Source: Polytrichum commune
Taxonomy: Eukaryota; Streptophyta; Polytrichopsida; Polytrichales; Polytrichaceae
Direction: 5' to 3'
DNA length: 60,000 nucleotides
Assembly: GCA_950295325.1 (NCBI GenBank)
Contig: OX485806.1
Coordinates: 23,500,001 to 23,560,000, forward strand
Notes under the pieces: model-generated
Told to the model about the DNA's origin: nothing
Database searches by the model: none
What the model saw: only the letters and a program-made list of their open reading frames with translations
Shown here: piece after piece, positions 1 through 10,782 of the stretch
Numbering within the stretch: the stretch's first letter is position 1
How the letters are laid out: each line of letters starts with the position of its first letter
Program-made: the position numbers and the translations under genes

Positions 1-504
1 GGCCCTTAGTGTCCACAATGGGCTTGACATCTGAGCCAACTGAAGGAATTGCATATAAGGTATGCGGAAGGTGTTATTTGGCTACTTTTCTAAAGTGCAC
101 ACTTATATTTGATCATATGTGGTTAGGCAAGGATCAAAGAACATACACCATAAAAGCGCATGCTTAAATGAGGTTGAATTATGTTTCCAAAATTTAATAA
201 CTACTCCACACTCAATGATGAACATAACTCGGAGGACCTATGTATTCAATTAAGAAATCAACAAACATGCACTTCCAATAACCATGACTCAATCAAGGGA
301 GATCCAATCGTCAATACGACTTTTGCCAATGCTTCATTGCAGATTGGCTAAAGCAACATGAAAACGTAAAACCGATCAATAGAAGATGGGGAAAAAACCG
401 CCACTTGCATCTGAAGTGCATACTTTCACTGACATACTCCATCGTTACAAAAATTTACCCAATATGGTCGACGACAATTAAAAGGGATTTCTAAGTCCCA
501 TAGT
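1..504. other. No recognisable feature
   Basis: AT-rich DNA with no long open frame and no repeat that I could match elsewhere in the window. Confidence 0.5.
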
Positions 505-860
505 GCTAGTTACGAATCAGCGATTCGTTGAAACTCTGTATCAACTTCCAACTTGCATGTAACCAACCATTGAATTTCATGTCATGCTGACTTCTCGAAG
601 TCTTGCTACCAGAAAGGGTGCATCCAACCAGTGTCCAGGGAGATTTTTGGGCAAAAAAGGTCCGAGATCCTAGTGTTTCCAAGTCCAACTGGCTACATGT
701 TGACATCTTTCGGGGGTTTCTTTATTAATTTGTGACACATTTCTCTGAATTCCTCCACAATGATCAGTAATTTTTCTGAAGTCTTCACCTCAAATCGGTT
801 ATTTCTCAAACTCGACCGGTTCATCTGCAAACTAGCGGTCTATTCTCCCGTTCACTGCAC
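505..860 (-). pseudogene. Fragment of an unidentified gene family (LDLxTLG motif)
   Basis: On the minus strand a short frame begins MSTCSQLDLETLGSR and runs to a stop near 506. A related piece on the plus strand at 32,936-33,061 reads MSTYNRLDLQTLGCQ, followed by PKNLPD where this copy has QKSPW. Upstream DNA (about 700-860, minus) also resembles 6,590-6,710 (plus). Similarity at the protein level between separate loci suggests a once-coding exon that has been copied and is decaying. I do not recognise the parent protein. Confidence 0.4.
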
Positions 861-1239
861 CTAAGTTAATGTATAAGCACAGGGCACCAAGTTAGCCAGC
901 TGATGGATTCGAGCAATTTATTCAAAGTCGTAACTAAACTGAGGAATCCAGCAGAAGATCAAGTGACTTAAGTTACCTTAAGCCATACATGTGACGGGTC
1001 AAACACTTCAGGCTGGTGATTCCGCTTACGACTAATTTACTCCTCAGCAATTTTAGTGTATCAATCACTTGACTACAGGTGGTCAATGATGTTGACAAAG
1101 TTGCCATTTCCAAATTAAGCTTATCGCCTTTGCTCGCAAATGTCAAGCTTATGTAACACTCACGCACAAACCTGGAAGGTTTAGGGTCAAGCTGCATGGG
1201 TCCTCCATCCCCTCAAACAGGAAAAGAAAATTTTAAATG
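861..1239. other. No recognisable feature
   Basis: AT-rich. A 74-codon minus-strand frame (973-1,197) has no motif that I recognise, and I do not call it a gene. Confidence 0.4.
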
Positions 1240-1273
1240 GGTGGTGTCACCGTAAAAAAAAGGTGACATCACC
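1240..1273. other. Perfectly spaced DNA hairpin
   Basis: GGTGGTGTCACC and GGTGACATCACC form a 12-bp stem with one mismatched pair around an A-rich 10-base loop. Function unknown; it may be a remnant of a small foldback element. Confidence 0.6.
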
Positions 1274-1640
1274 AGTTTTTACACATTTCTCTGGATGGGC
1301 ACAAATTGGACATGTCCATGGGACTATCCCAACAATGGACGGGTTTTACCCTTTCTTTATTTGAAAATGATGAGTGGAAGGGTCCACATGATTTGAGACA
1401 AACACAGGCATATGAATGGCCCACTTTAAGGCAACTTGCATTACATGGATGTGTGCAATTAGGTTCTCCCACGATCGTTTATCAACATTCCACACTATTT
1501 TGAATATTTATTACCACGGTACCATAATTTAGGAATTGGTTTTTATTGTGGTTGCTATACGGATGAATACACAAAGTTATAGGCTTCTTTGTGACCTGAG
1601 TTTGACCCCCATATGACCCAAGGTGATTTGTATAGGTAAA
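1274..1640. other. No recognisable feature
   Basis: Short overlapping frames on both strands, none with a recognisable motif. Confidence 0.4.
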
Positions 1641-2510
1641 CATGCAACCCCGGGTAGGGCACTCATACATGTATTTAATAACCCATCTGCGACGGAAGGG
1701 TATTTATCATGGGGCTATTTATCTAAGAAATTATAATTCTTTACACCCTATCAGTACAGATAAATCTAATTTTTTTCATTTTAGATGACCCTATTTGTAT
1801 TTATAAAGTCGCAAGTGAACTAGTTTCCAGTACCCTATGTTCCTTATAATTTTTATATTTGACCCCATGAATGACGAATCATAGGACTCTTGAAAGTTTG
1901 TAGTGAAAATTCAATAAACCATGTCTAGACTGAAGACATCAAACAATGTACCAAAACATAAAAACTTGAAGCATTATTAGGACCTCCTATTGTTCCAAAA
2001 CATACATCAAACAATGTTCAAATCAAACAAACTTGAAGCAAGCAAACTTGAGAGAAGCACCAAAATAAAAAATATGAACATCTAAGCTCAATTCGATTCT
2101 CAACTCTTGTGTTTTAGAACACATTGGATAGCAACAAAATTCATTTTTGTGTTTAGGAACATATTGGATAGCAACATAACTTAGGGTCATTCAATTTTTT
2201 CATTCGGGAATTTGGATTGAAAATGGATAGTTTTTCATCCATTGACCACCATAAAATGCATTGTATACCTCTGCCTCAATATTTTTTCTCTACCTACTAT
2301 TCCCAGCCCTATTTTAGATTGAAAGAATTAGATAAATTGATGCATTATATGGTACCCTAATTTTTTTATACACACAACTTTGTAATTGAAGAGGTGTTTC
2401 ATTATATCGAAGAATTGTATAAATTTTCTCACAAATGAATAAAAAATACCCTACATTCTTTCTCACATGGTTTAATAAATTTTCGCAAGTGCCCTACCCG
2501 GGCATGTAAC
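1641..2510. mobile_element. Non-autonomous TIR element, CCCGGGTA family, 8-bp TSD
   Basis: The element spans 1,649-2,502 (854 bp). Its ends are inverted repeats, CCCGGGTAGGGCACT on the left and the reverse complement on the right (15/15). It is flanked by 8-bp direct repeats CATGCAAC (1,641-1,648) and CATGTAAC (2,503-2,510), 7/8 identical. The interior is AT-rich and has no transposase-like frame. Eight-bp duplications are typical of hAT (and P) transposons, but the terminal sequence is not the usual hAT CAGGG type. It shares its CCCGGGTA end with the element at 12,259-12,857. Confidence 0.75.
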
Positions 2511-3679
2511 CTATTCGCGAAGGCAACCTACTTGCACATATCAATGTACATTGTTTATGGAAAATATAGTGAACCCACATTATACACAAGGAAGCCAACA
2601 CTAAAAACATTGGAGATAATATTGTTGATACACACTATATCCAACCCTCATTAATATACAACAGCGGAGGTCTACATTGCCTATTGGTTGAATAAGAGTC
2701 TATTATAAATGACTTCAAACAAAGTAAGATTCATTTGTACATCTCCTACTTGGGTGATTCTGAATCTAGTATTCAAATATTTAGTATCTTTTAAAATATA
2801 CTTCAATCATATTGAAACCATCATATTTCCAAGAAAAATATTTGCTAAATGTTTAAATGTTTAAATTTTCCATAAATTTTTTATTTTATAATATATTATA
2901 GTTTGCATCGAAGTCGTCTGGGTAGGACAGGTGTGTGCAGAAATAGATGCGAAAATGATTTCCTCGAGTATAATGTTCCATGCTATTTTAATGGGTGATG
3001 ATGTAATATACTTTAGGCCACACTATTGTGCAACAAAGGGTAAGTCACACTGTAAATGTGCCCACAACATTTGCCGTAAAGAATGCAGTAGAAAACATGG
3101 TCCCAAACGGCACAATTTCAAACGACATGCTTGCAAAATTGGCACATCCAATCTACGAGGAGTCTAGATTGGACAATCCAATCCAACAAGATAGTTATTT
3201 GGAACAGAAAGAAGGAATTATCATGCATACTAGCTCATACCTCACATCCATCAACATAAAAACTCAACCCCCTAAATATTTGCTACTAATTCATCTCATA
3301 TGACCTTGAGCAAACCAATTCGGGGTCTTTTAAGCTAATTCCGGTCTCAAACAACTTAAAACACCAACCACTGGGTTGCAAACTATTTTAAGGCTTTTAT
3401 GTTGCATGATTGAGAAAGAGTACGCTTGTATACATTAATCCCCCCCCCCCTCTCTCTCCATTTGGACCGATGTTTTCAACATTGGATGCAACTTGAAAGT
3501 TGAACATACATCTTGCATTGTATATGACTAATGCCGCGAATTCCAAGTGGTTTAAGACACATGAATAAAGAAAATTCCAAAGATTTTTAAATTTGCAGGT
3601 AATCATGAACATGAACTAGCAAACAGTTACTACACCGATTATCCTAATTAGTGTGTGGGGTATTAATTTCTGAAACGCA
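2511..3679. other. No confident gene; inverted partner motif near left edge
   Basis: At 2,508-2,531 the sequence TAACCTATTCGCGAAGGCAA is the near reverse complement of 6,069-6,092. Two overlapping plus-strand frames at 2,931-3,303 have no motif that I recognise. A C-tract followed by a CT run lies at about 3,440-3,458. Confidence 0.35.
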
Positions 3680-3900
3680 CACTATTTTGCCAAAAACTCT
3701 AGGTTCATTAGTCAACATGATTGGGGGACTAATATGACCACTTAATGAGCATGAGAATAGTCACTTTGATAGTGAATAAGATATTCATGTGAGCTTCGTA
3801 AAACATGAGGCAAATGGCTACATGCATAATTTCGATTTGCTAGTCATCTTGTACTAATGGCGTGTTTCATATCCTACAAGAAGATTGTGGGTGTAGAGAG
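3680..3900 (+). repeat. Diverged copy of the core of repeat R
   Basis: Reading along this strand, TATGACCACTTAATGAGC and the downstream TGGCTACATGCATAAT match the reverse strand of repeat R (45,780-45,960, where the order is TATGACCATATTATGAAC then TGGTTACATGCACGAT). Indels and stops are present. It is an old dispersed copy rather than a gene. Confidence 0.45.
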
Positions 3901-5061
3901 AATTTAAGTGTTCATGTAAGGCACGTCTGCCTTAGGCACAAAATATTCCCTTGCGATATTCCAATTTCCAAGACTAAGGAGAAAAACCTCTATGCCCATA
4001 CATGTGGGTCATACCGTACTAATATGTTAGTTTTGGTTGTGTGTATGTGTGCAATATGTAAGTTTGGGTTGCCATTATCCTACATCACAAACCTCTATAT
4101 CCATATCTCAACATTGACTTCACATTGATTCAACCACATCATCTACAACATTGAATGAACGCCTACCAAACATAGGGTTAGGATTTTGATCTCTTACTTT
4201 GATATTTCATAGTTGCAAGATCTAAAAAGAAGAAATGTAAGTTAAATCAAATTATGTTAAATGATTCATTACACTTGTTATATTGGTCAATATTGTAGGC
4301 AGGTGTATAGTGTCACTTATTCTCTTGCATCCCTGAATTGTGGCCTATAGTACACACCATCATGCATGACAATAGAGTGCAACACTAGTTACACTTTAAT
4401 CTTCAACTATTGACAATGTTTTTTTTCTTTCAAATATCTAGTTGTAGGTAAGATATCATTTGAAAGCAATTGGTAATCTAAAACTAAAGAAATAACCCTT
4501 ACATAAACTCACTTCTTAAGTTCAAGAATCAATGAGAAAAACGTCAAAAATCGAGAACATCTTAACTTGAATGATCGTTGCATCTAAATGTTTTAATAAG
4601 AGTTAGGAGAAAGAGACTTGATGTCTATAGAACAAACATGAGAAACTCTACAAGAAAATTGTTTGATTGTGAAAAGCAAGCAAGATTTGAAGGATATTTC
4701 ATCATATGAAGCAGTTTTCCAAGTGTTGCCATAACATTGTACAGTAAACATTTGCCACTTGCATCTTGAGATGCAATCTCTTTTGTAATGAATTTATTCA
4801 AGATCCATCATTAAGGTCAACTCTTATTATTTCATGCTCCGTTTGGTCCTTTGCTTTTGCATCATCCATTATTTCATTCTTTTGAAATTGGAGAGTTTTT
4901 TGGGTCCAAAACTAGGAGGTAAAATTAGAGAGTACGTGGAAAGTATAATCATGTGTTTGTGACTGACAACTACTTATTCTTGGCTAAAAGGAACATGTTG
5001 CATATGAACGCATCTCTCCTTCATCCAACATAGAAGCCTTGAAATAGTATAGTCCACGTGT
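3901..5061. other. No recognisable feature
   Basis: AT-rich DNA with one 88-codon plus-strand frame (3,862-4,128) that has no recognisable domain. Confidence 0.4.
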
Positions 5062-5801
5062 TTCTTTTGCTCGGGGGGTGCACCTTTCATTAAAACCTAG
5101 AATCACGTGCGTTCATTGCATACTCTAAAAACCCCCTATATACAAGTTATTTTTTGTGAAATGAAGTAATACACATACAATTGCAACAATAAATATACAA
5201 GTGACAATATGTATACACAAAAAAAACATCCATTTATATATAGTCATTAACATAAGTATACAAATATACTTTTAAACAATAATCAACCCCTATAATATGT
5301 ATAACAAAATATCCTAGCTTTCATCAGCAAAGTCGTTGAAAACTTTTTCATCTCTCGGATGTAACTCATAAACATTTGATTCACCAATATATGTCATTGT
5401 AGCCAATGCAATTATTGTCTCTAAGTCTACCATCAAATGATCAATAAGATCATATGTCCACTTGTTGTTAGCCCCTTTTTGATACCAACATAAACCAATC
5501 TCCACGTTTGATGGATTGTCCATCAAGTCAATTGGATCCCTATACTCCACCCAACGATTACCAAACGATTTCCAAACGATTTCATCCAATATGAAAACTT
5601 ATGATATGTAGTATAGTAACAGTACCATACAAGTACAATTATTGTATACTTTTTAAAGGCCTTCCATATATGTACGTAACTATAAATTATAACATGTATA
5701 CCATATGTATACGTAATAGGCAAGGTCCAAATCAATACCCCTCATGTGCACTCACGTATACTCGTACATGTTTAGTATAGTGCACCCCCCGAGTTCTTTT
5801 G
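5062..5801. mobile_element. TIR element with CTCGGGGGGTGCAC ends and perfect 8-bp TSD
   Basis: The element spans 5,070-5,793 (724 bp). Its 14-bp terminal inverted repeats are perfect, CTCGGGGGGTGCAC and GTGCACCCCCCGAG. It is flanked by perfect 8-bp target duplications TTCTTTTG (5,062-5,069 and 5,794-5,801). Ten of the 14 TIR bases match the CCCGGGTAGGGCAC end at 1,649, so the two may belong to one superfamily. A minus-strand frame lies inside and is listed separately. Confidence 0.85.
5314..5589 (-). CDS. 91-codon ORF inside the CTCGGGG element, function unknown
   Basis: The frame begins MDEIVWKSFGNRWVEYRD and ends with an acidic tail (VFNDFADES). It is rich in W, Y and D and looks more protein-like than its surroundings. 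I recognise no transposase catalytic motif. It could be the C-terminal remnant of the element's transposase, a captured host exon, or chance; I cannot decide between them. Confidence 0.3.
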   Translation of the reverse strand: MDEIVWKSFGNRWVEYRDPIDLMDNPSNVEIGLCWYQKGANNKWTYDLIDHLMVDLETIIALATMTYIGESNVYELHPRDEKVFNDFADES

Positions 5802-6589
5802 TAGTTGGTTTGACATTGAAGACGAGTTCGAAGCTTAACCCCTTAATTAGTCTAGTCCAAGCCACTTTAGATGAATCAATCACAAACCTCTAGGGGGTCA
5901 TGTTTTTATGTTGGATGGATGAGAAGTATGCTCAGGATTTCTCGCGTTATTCTTATTTCCATTTATTCATTCCAGGTCCATGTATCCACATTTTTATAAA
6001 TTGTTCTAATTTCTACTAAAACATGTCACAAGGTCTAAATCTCATCAAACCACATATATACAATAATATGTGCATTTAGGTTGCCTTCGCGTATAGGTTG
6101 CCTCTATACCCATCTAAACTTCCTTGGATCAAAACCAATTCACCAAATATCATAATGTTTTTATAATTCATCTATAAAGCAACCACAGTAAGACGTAAAT
6201 AACATTTTCAAAAGATTGTTAAATCAACCACACACTCACATGACCTATCAAAAATCAAAAATTTCTAGTTGTAAACCAAGATGTAAAGAAAGAGGAAGCA
6301 TAGCATATACCTTGCCCCTTTTCATGTGTGTGATGAAAATCAATTTTTTGACATGTCGCGTGACTGTGTGACATGTCTCCATGGTCGTTTTAACATACTA
6401 TGTGGTCAATTCAGCAATACCATGATAGTAAATATTCAAAATAGTGTGGAATGTCTATCAATTAGCATGGGGCAAACCTAATTACATATATCGGTGTAGA
6501 AGAACCCAATTTAAGAACAACATGGTGTTCATGTTTAAGGTTTACTTTGAACCCATGGAATGGGGAGAACTGACGACTCGTTACGGATG
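5802..6589. other. No recognisable feature
   Basis: AT-rich DNA. TAGGTTGCCTTCGCGTATAG at about 6,069 is the inverted partner of 2,508-2,531. Confidence 0.4.
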
Positions 6590-6712
6590 AACCGGTTGAA
6601 TTTGAGAAATAATAAACGGCTGAAGGTCAAGAGTTCAGGATAATTACCAATCATTTTAGAGGAATCTACAGACTAGACTTCAAATTAATAAAGGAAAACC
6701 GAAAGATCACCA
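6590..6712 (+). repeat. Copy of the sequence upstream of the LDLxTLG fragment
   Basis: This strand, from GAACCGGTTGAATTTGAGAA to the CCGAAAGATC region, matches the reverse strand of about 700-830 with substitutions and small indels. It lacks the LDLxTLG part. Confidence 0.5.
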
Positions 6713-6730
6713 CATGTCCCTGTTTGGACA

Positions 6731-7085
6731 TATGATCAATCATCATGTTGATGGGGACGTGATGTTGTTTTAAGAACCACATATCAAGCATAAAAGGAGA
6801 ACCAAGTGGGCCATTTTGTTCATCAAACATGTCAAATTCAATATATCAAAACTATCAAGTTTGTGTGGGAGGAACGTATGATCGATCATCACATTGTTGG
6901 GGACGTGCTGATGATGTTTTAAGAACCACATATTGAGCATAAAAGGAAAAGCAAGTGGACCAGTTTGTGCATCAAACATGTCAAATTCAATATATCCAAA
7001 CTATCAAGTTTGTGTGGGAGGAACGTATGATCGATCATCATGTTCCTGGGGACGTGATGATGTTTTAAGAACCACATATATATGA
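6731..7085. repeat. Tandem repeat, about 147-bp unit, 2.4 copies
   Basis: Units begin at ATGATCAATCATCATG (6,732), ATGATCGATCATCACA (6,878) and ATGATCGATCATCATG (7,027). Each contains GGGGACGTG, TTTTAAGAACCACATAT and, in full units, AACTATCAAGTTTGTGTGGG. The start motif ATGATCGATCAT is itself palindromic. Confidence 0.85.
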
Positions 7086-7205
7086 TAGGTTCATGTCATG
7101 CCCAGTTCAACACGTTTCCGTGGCCTGTTTTCTGCATCCCAACGCCGTCGTCGATATTGAAGGGCTGCGCTTCCATTTCACGCTCAAATTGCATGTTCTT
7201 CGTGC

Positions 7206-8020
7206 GTTGGGAATGTGAATCTCCACGTTGGGGATAGGCCTACCAAACAAGCCTACTTATCCAGGGGATCAACTCTTGTTGTTGAGAGTTTTGGACCACA
7301 TGCGTGTGTGTAGTAAGACCTCGAAAACAAACCCAACAGGAGGAAAAAAAACTAATCATCAGTGCAAGACTTCTTACCTTGAGATCGAATGCACATGTAC
7401 TCATAACAGTTGGAAAATGTCTCCGCTGTAGGATGACCTAGATGAATAGGTATACCACACAAAATCCATTTCTATCAGAGATGATTGTTACAAAATCATA
7501 ATGTGTAACATACTGGGACAATGGAACATGTCCCATGAAATGCATTGATATCATGCATTATATATATATCAATGCATTTCATATATATATATACATACAT
7601 ACATACATATGAAATGCATTTCAAATGCATTTCAAATGTGCATAACATCACACAGTTACTTGGTTGTGTTCCGTGGGACTAGGTATCACAGGAGCATGAT
7701 CCTTCTTTAATTTCAGGATGTCCCATTTATTGGGAGTACTCAAGTTGTAAACTGTGAGCTTTTTGACAAGCAACGGTAAATTATCAAAGTATTTTAACTG
7801 CAATCTCTTTCTTTAGAAAGAGATCATCATGTACTTGCTTAGTAATGTTATTTGTAGGGTCTCATTAGACTCCCATTACAAACTTACATGTCGAAGTCCA
7901 CTCAAGCCAAAGCAATGCCCTACTTATACATAGCAGCCTCACATGACCTCCACACGTGCATAACATTCTCCAAAATGCCAAATACAATCACTGTCTAAAA
8001 TGATAAGGAAGAAGTAAGAA
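7206..8020 (+). repeat. Repeat block S, copy 1
   Basis: Matches 20,891-21,667 in direct orientation with few substitutions. The main difference is a TA/CATA microsatellite expansion at about 7,560-7,608 that is absent from copy 2. Both contain a 10-bp-stem hairpin, ATCTCTTTCT-TT-AGAAAGAGAT (near 7,802). No terminal inverted repeat or clear target duplication was found, so its class is unknown. Confidence 0.8.
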
Positions 8021-8542
8021 AGGGGAAATCTTTGATCTTTGTGGGGAAAGGGGTGGGCTTTTGTGTGAGAGTCTCTTTTGAGTAAGGCATGTTGGTTGTG
8101 ATGTAAAACCGAAGGTTGGATTGAAGTGTGTTTTGGTGGTTGGAATAGGGAGTTGGCAAATGCAAAGTAGGGTGGCATGTTTGGGTTCCTCAACATTCAA
8201 GTAGTTAGTGAACTCTTCTTGGGATGTATGTTTTTTATTTTATAAGTTGTATGAAGGACATGTCAAACTTTTTGATGCATGGGAAGGACAAATGAATTAC
8301 TTGGAGGGCTTATTCAACTCATTGTATGATGACGATGTGGATATTTTGTTGTATGCTAGAGGGGGACCTATAGGAAGACACCAACTTTGGTGCGAGTGGC
8401 TTCTTGTTGGGTATTCCATTTGAGGAATGGGCTAAGTTGATGCCTAGGTATCCATATGCAAGGTTTTGGGAAATTGGGAGAGCGTAGAGAATGCTCAACC
8501 TTTGTAGTTGATGGAGCGTGTGGTTGGTCTACATTTAAAGGC
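8021..8542. other. No recognisable feature
   Basis: Unique AT-rich DNA between block S and the inverted-repeat arm. The short frames have no motif. Confidence 0.4.
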
Positions 8543-8682
8543 CATGTGGTCATTCTCATTAATCAAACAAATGTATTTTAGTCATGTCACAATATTCTTA
8601 GGAGACCACTATCCACTCTCATCTTTAATCCAAGAATAAGCTCTCCAAACATTGTAACACAACCATCTTCAATAAGTGGTCA

Positions 8683-9021
8683 TTGTTGGATCACCCATGT
8701 AGCCCAAAAGACGAGTCTCTACTTGAACATTTCATTACAAGATTTATCATTGAGCATCTGTGTTGGCAAGGATGTTCTTTGATTGACATCAAAATAGTGA
8801 AGAGAATCTACCACTTTCCAAAAGATCATGTGGATGTATGTGGGAAAAAATTATGGGATTGTGGGTGGAGAAAGAGCTTACATTGTAATCAAAATAAATT
8901 TGATCTCATTTCCAAAGAACATAGATTAACATATAATCAAAGACTATGTAAAATATGTCCAACTCATAAAACTTGGGAAATCAAAGGAAGGAATACCTCC
9001 AAACAGAAGCATGCGATTTGA
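8683..9021 (+). CDS. Conserved 112-codon ORF of unknown function (left-arm copy)
   Basis: The frame starts MLDHPCSPKDESLLEHF and ends NTSKQKHAI. Its product is identical, from the second residue, to that of the inverted copy at 48,579-48,935 (which starts seven residues earlier). Several Cys/His residues are spread along it (for example CKICPTH near the end), but I recognise no family. It may be a captured exon or an element-encoded protein. Identity of the two translations could simply reflect the recent age of the duplication. Confidence 0.35.
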   Translation: MLDHPCSPKDESLLEHFITRFIIEHLCWQGCSLIDIKIVKRIYHFPKDHVDVCGKKLWDCGWRKSLHCNQNKFDLISKEHRLTYNQRLCKICPTHKTWEIKGRNTSKQKHAI

Positions 9022-9591
9022 AGTCTTTTTACATAAGCTTCGCATACATGTCAACAAGCATTTCCAAGACACATAGGAGGTTCAATGGAGAAATTGTGTT
9101 ATTAACATTTTCGGAGCTTAATTACGTACAAGAGATTATTTCTTTTGTAGTTTTGTTCAAATACGGAAAAGGTACAATATCAAACAAAAAGACTATCTCA
9201 AAAAATAATTCAAAGGTTTGAAGTACATTTGCACAAGTTATGCACAAGTTATGCACAATGACACACGACACAAGAGTATGGTCCAGGGCTTTATCTCAAG
9301 CCAAAATATCCCAACGATGCATTGTATGAAGTATAGGGCTTTCCTCCCAGACTTATAATTGCATCAATGTGTGTTATCAAATACCTTATGATTAAATATT
9401 GTTGAAGAAACCAAATATGTTAAAGAAACCAAGAAAATATGTCAAAAAATCCAACATAGTGATTATAACTTTTTAAAGAATTTTGATATTTGAAAGTCCC
9501 CCAACGACCACTTTCATCTTTTGTAGAGATAACCTATTATAGTCGTATCACAAAAAATATCAATGTGATTACCAAGCAGTATACACTTTAA
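9022..9591. other. No gene seen, inverted-arm DNA
   Basis: AT-rich DNA shared with the right arm (about 48,021-48,578); no recognisable element end apart from the junction with the next feature. Confidence 0.4.
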
Positions 9592-10469
9592 GGGCCACTT
9601 CACACTCGAATCAAGAGCCGTGACCATAAAATCGTGAGAGCCTAAAAGAAAGTTTTTAAAGGCCATCTCAAGACACCTCCAAAATCATGTAGTGTGGCCA
9701 CGGACCCTCAAGTGGAGTGTGAAGCCATATGTGACCGAGTCAACCAGATGTTGTTTCAATGAATTTCTATTCATGTGGGTCCTCACACATGATAAAATAG
9801 AATAAATCAACGGTTGTGAGCATTCAGAATGCCATGGTCTCCTAGTTTTGTGTTAAGCCTACCTCCAAGAAGTCGTTTTTCAAAGTAGTCCAAGTGATTT
9901 TGAAACATGATCCATTCGATGCCATGTAAGATTCCATGTAGACTTTTACATCCATCTTGCATTCACATACTTTGTTGGTCCCTCAAGCGAAGTGTGAAGT
10001 GATAGATAGAAACTCCAACCCCTTTGAAGCAAGGGGCCGGCGTGAATAAAGTGTCCGTTCGTAATGCCAATGACCCGATGCCCACTGGACAAGGGGACAT
10101 TGGGACAAATACTACTCTCCCCTTTCAAGGATGGACACTATAGTGACACACTATACAAGTTCCTAGCTAGCCACTAGTGCCTTGAAGATACCGGACATGG
10201 TATCCCCCCAAAGGGCTTTGAGGTACCCATACAACAAGGTCCAAGGACCCCCCACCATAGTTGGGTGGACTAAGGTGGTGAGCACCACGCCGGCATGGGG
10301 AATAGAACCCACAACCTCCTCATTGGGGGCCATGAGCCCTATCCACCAAGCCAAGGCCCGTGGTGCCTAAGTGTAAAGTGAACTTGGACCAGCTCCGCCT
10401 TTTCCACCAATGAGAGTGCTTGAAGTGTAATGGGCACGGGCGCGCAAGTCTCATGTGTGAAGTGGCCCC
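9592..10469. mobile_element. PIF/Harbinger (Tourist)-like element, GGGCCACTTCACAC ends, TAA TSD
   Basis: Ends are GGGCCACTTCACAC on the left and GTGTGAAGTGGCCCC on the right. They are flanked by TAA at 9,589-9,591 and 10,470-10,472. A 3-bp TWA duplication with G-rich TIRs is the signature of PIF/Harbinger elements and Tourist MITEs. No transposase is visible. The element carries a nested SINE (10,002-10,368). The same structure is found inverted at 47,135-48,020, and a right-end fragment without the SINE lies at 16,728-17,021. Confidence 0.75.
10002..10368 (-). mobile_element. tRNA-derived SINE with 12-bp target duplication
   Basis: On the minus strand the head contains an A-box-like TGGCTTGGTGGATAGG and a B-box-like GGTTCTATTCC about 40 bases later, the layout of an RNA polymerase III promoter from a tRNA. 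Flanks are AAGTGTGAAGTG (9,990-10,001) and AAGTGTAAAGTG (10,369-10,380), 11/12. The related fragment at 16,728-17,021 has only one such sequence and no insert, so it is an empty site. The 3' end is CTATCTATC rather than poly-A. Confidence 0.82.
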
Positions 10470-10782
10470 TAAGACATGTATGATTTTATCTAACTTTCAC
10501 ATCCATGCTCTGAATTAGTCCATCTAATCTTTGGTGACCTTGTGTGATGTGAGGTGAGGTGAAGTGGGACCGTGACTCAATTATAACCAATGACAGGCTT
10601 TAGATTAGTTTGGAGAACGGCCCATTGGTGAATAGTGTAATAATGCTCTAAATGATACAAACATTGTCCATCCAAACGAATTACTAACACAAAGAGAAAG
10701 GGCTCATCCAATAGGAGGGCTCCGAGCTTACCTAAATAAGGATAACTTGGCTGTCAGCGGCATCTCCAGCTCATTAGCACAC
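10470..10782. other. No recognisable feature
   Basis: Shared with the right arm. It contains short GTGAGGTGAGGTGAAGTG-type direct repeats near 10,548. Confidence 0.4.
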
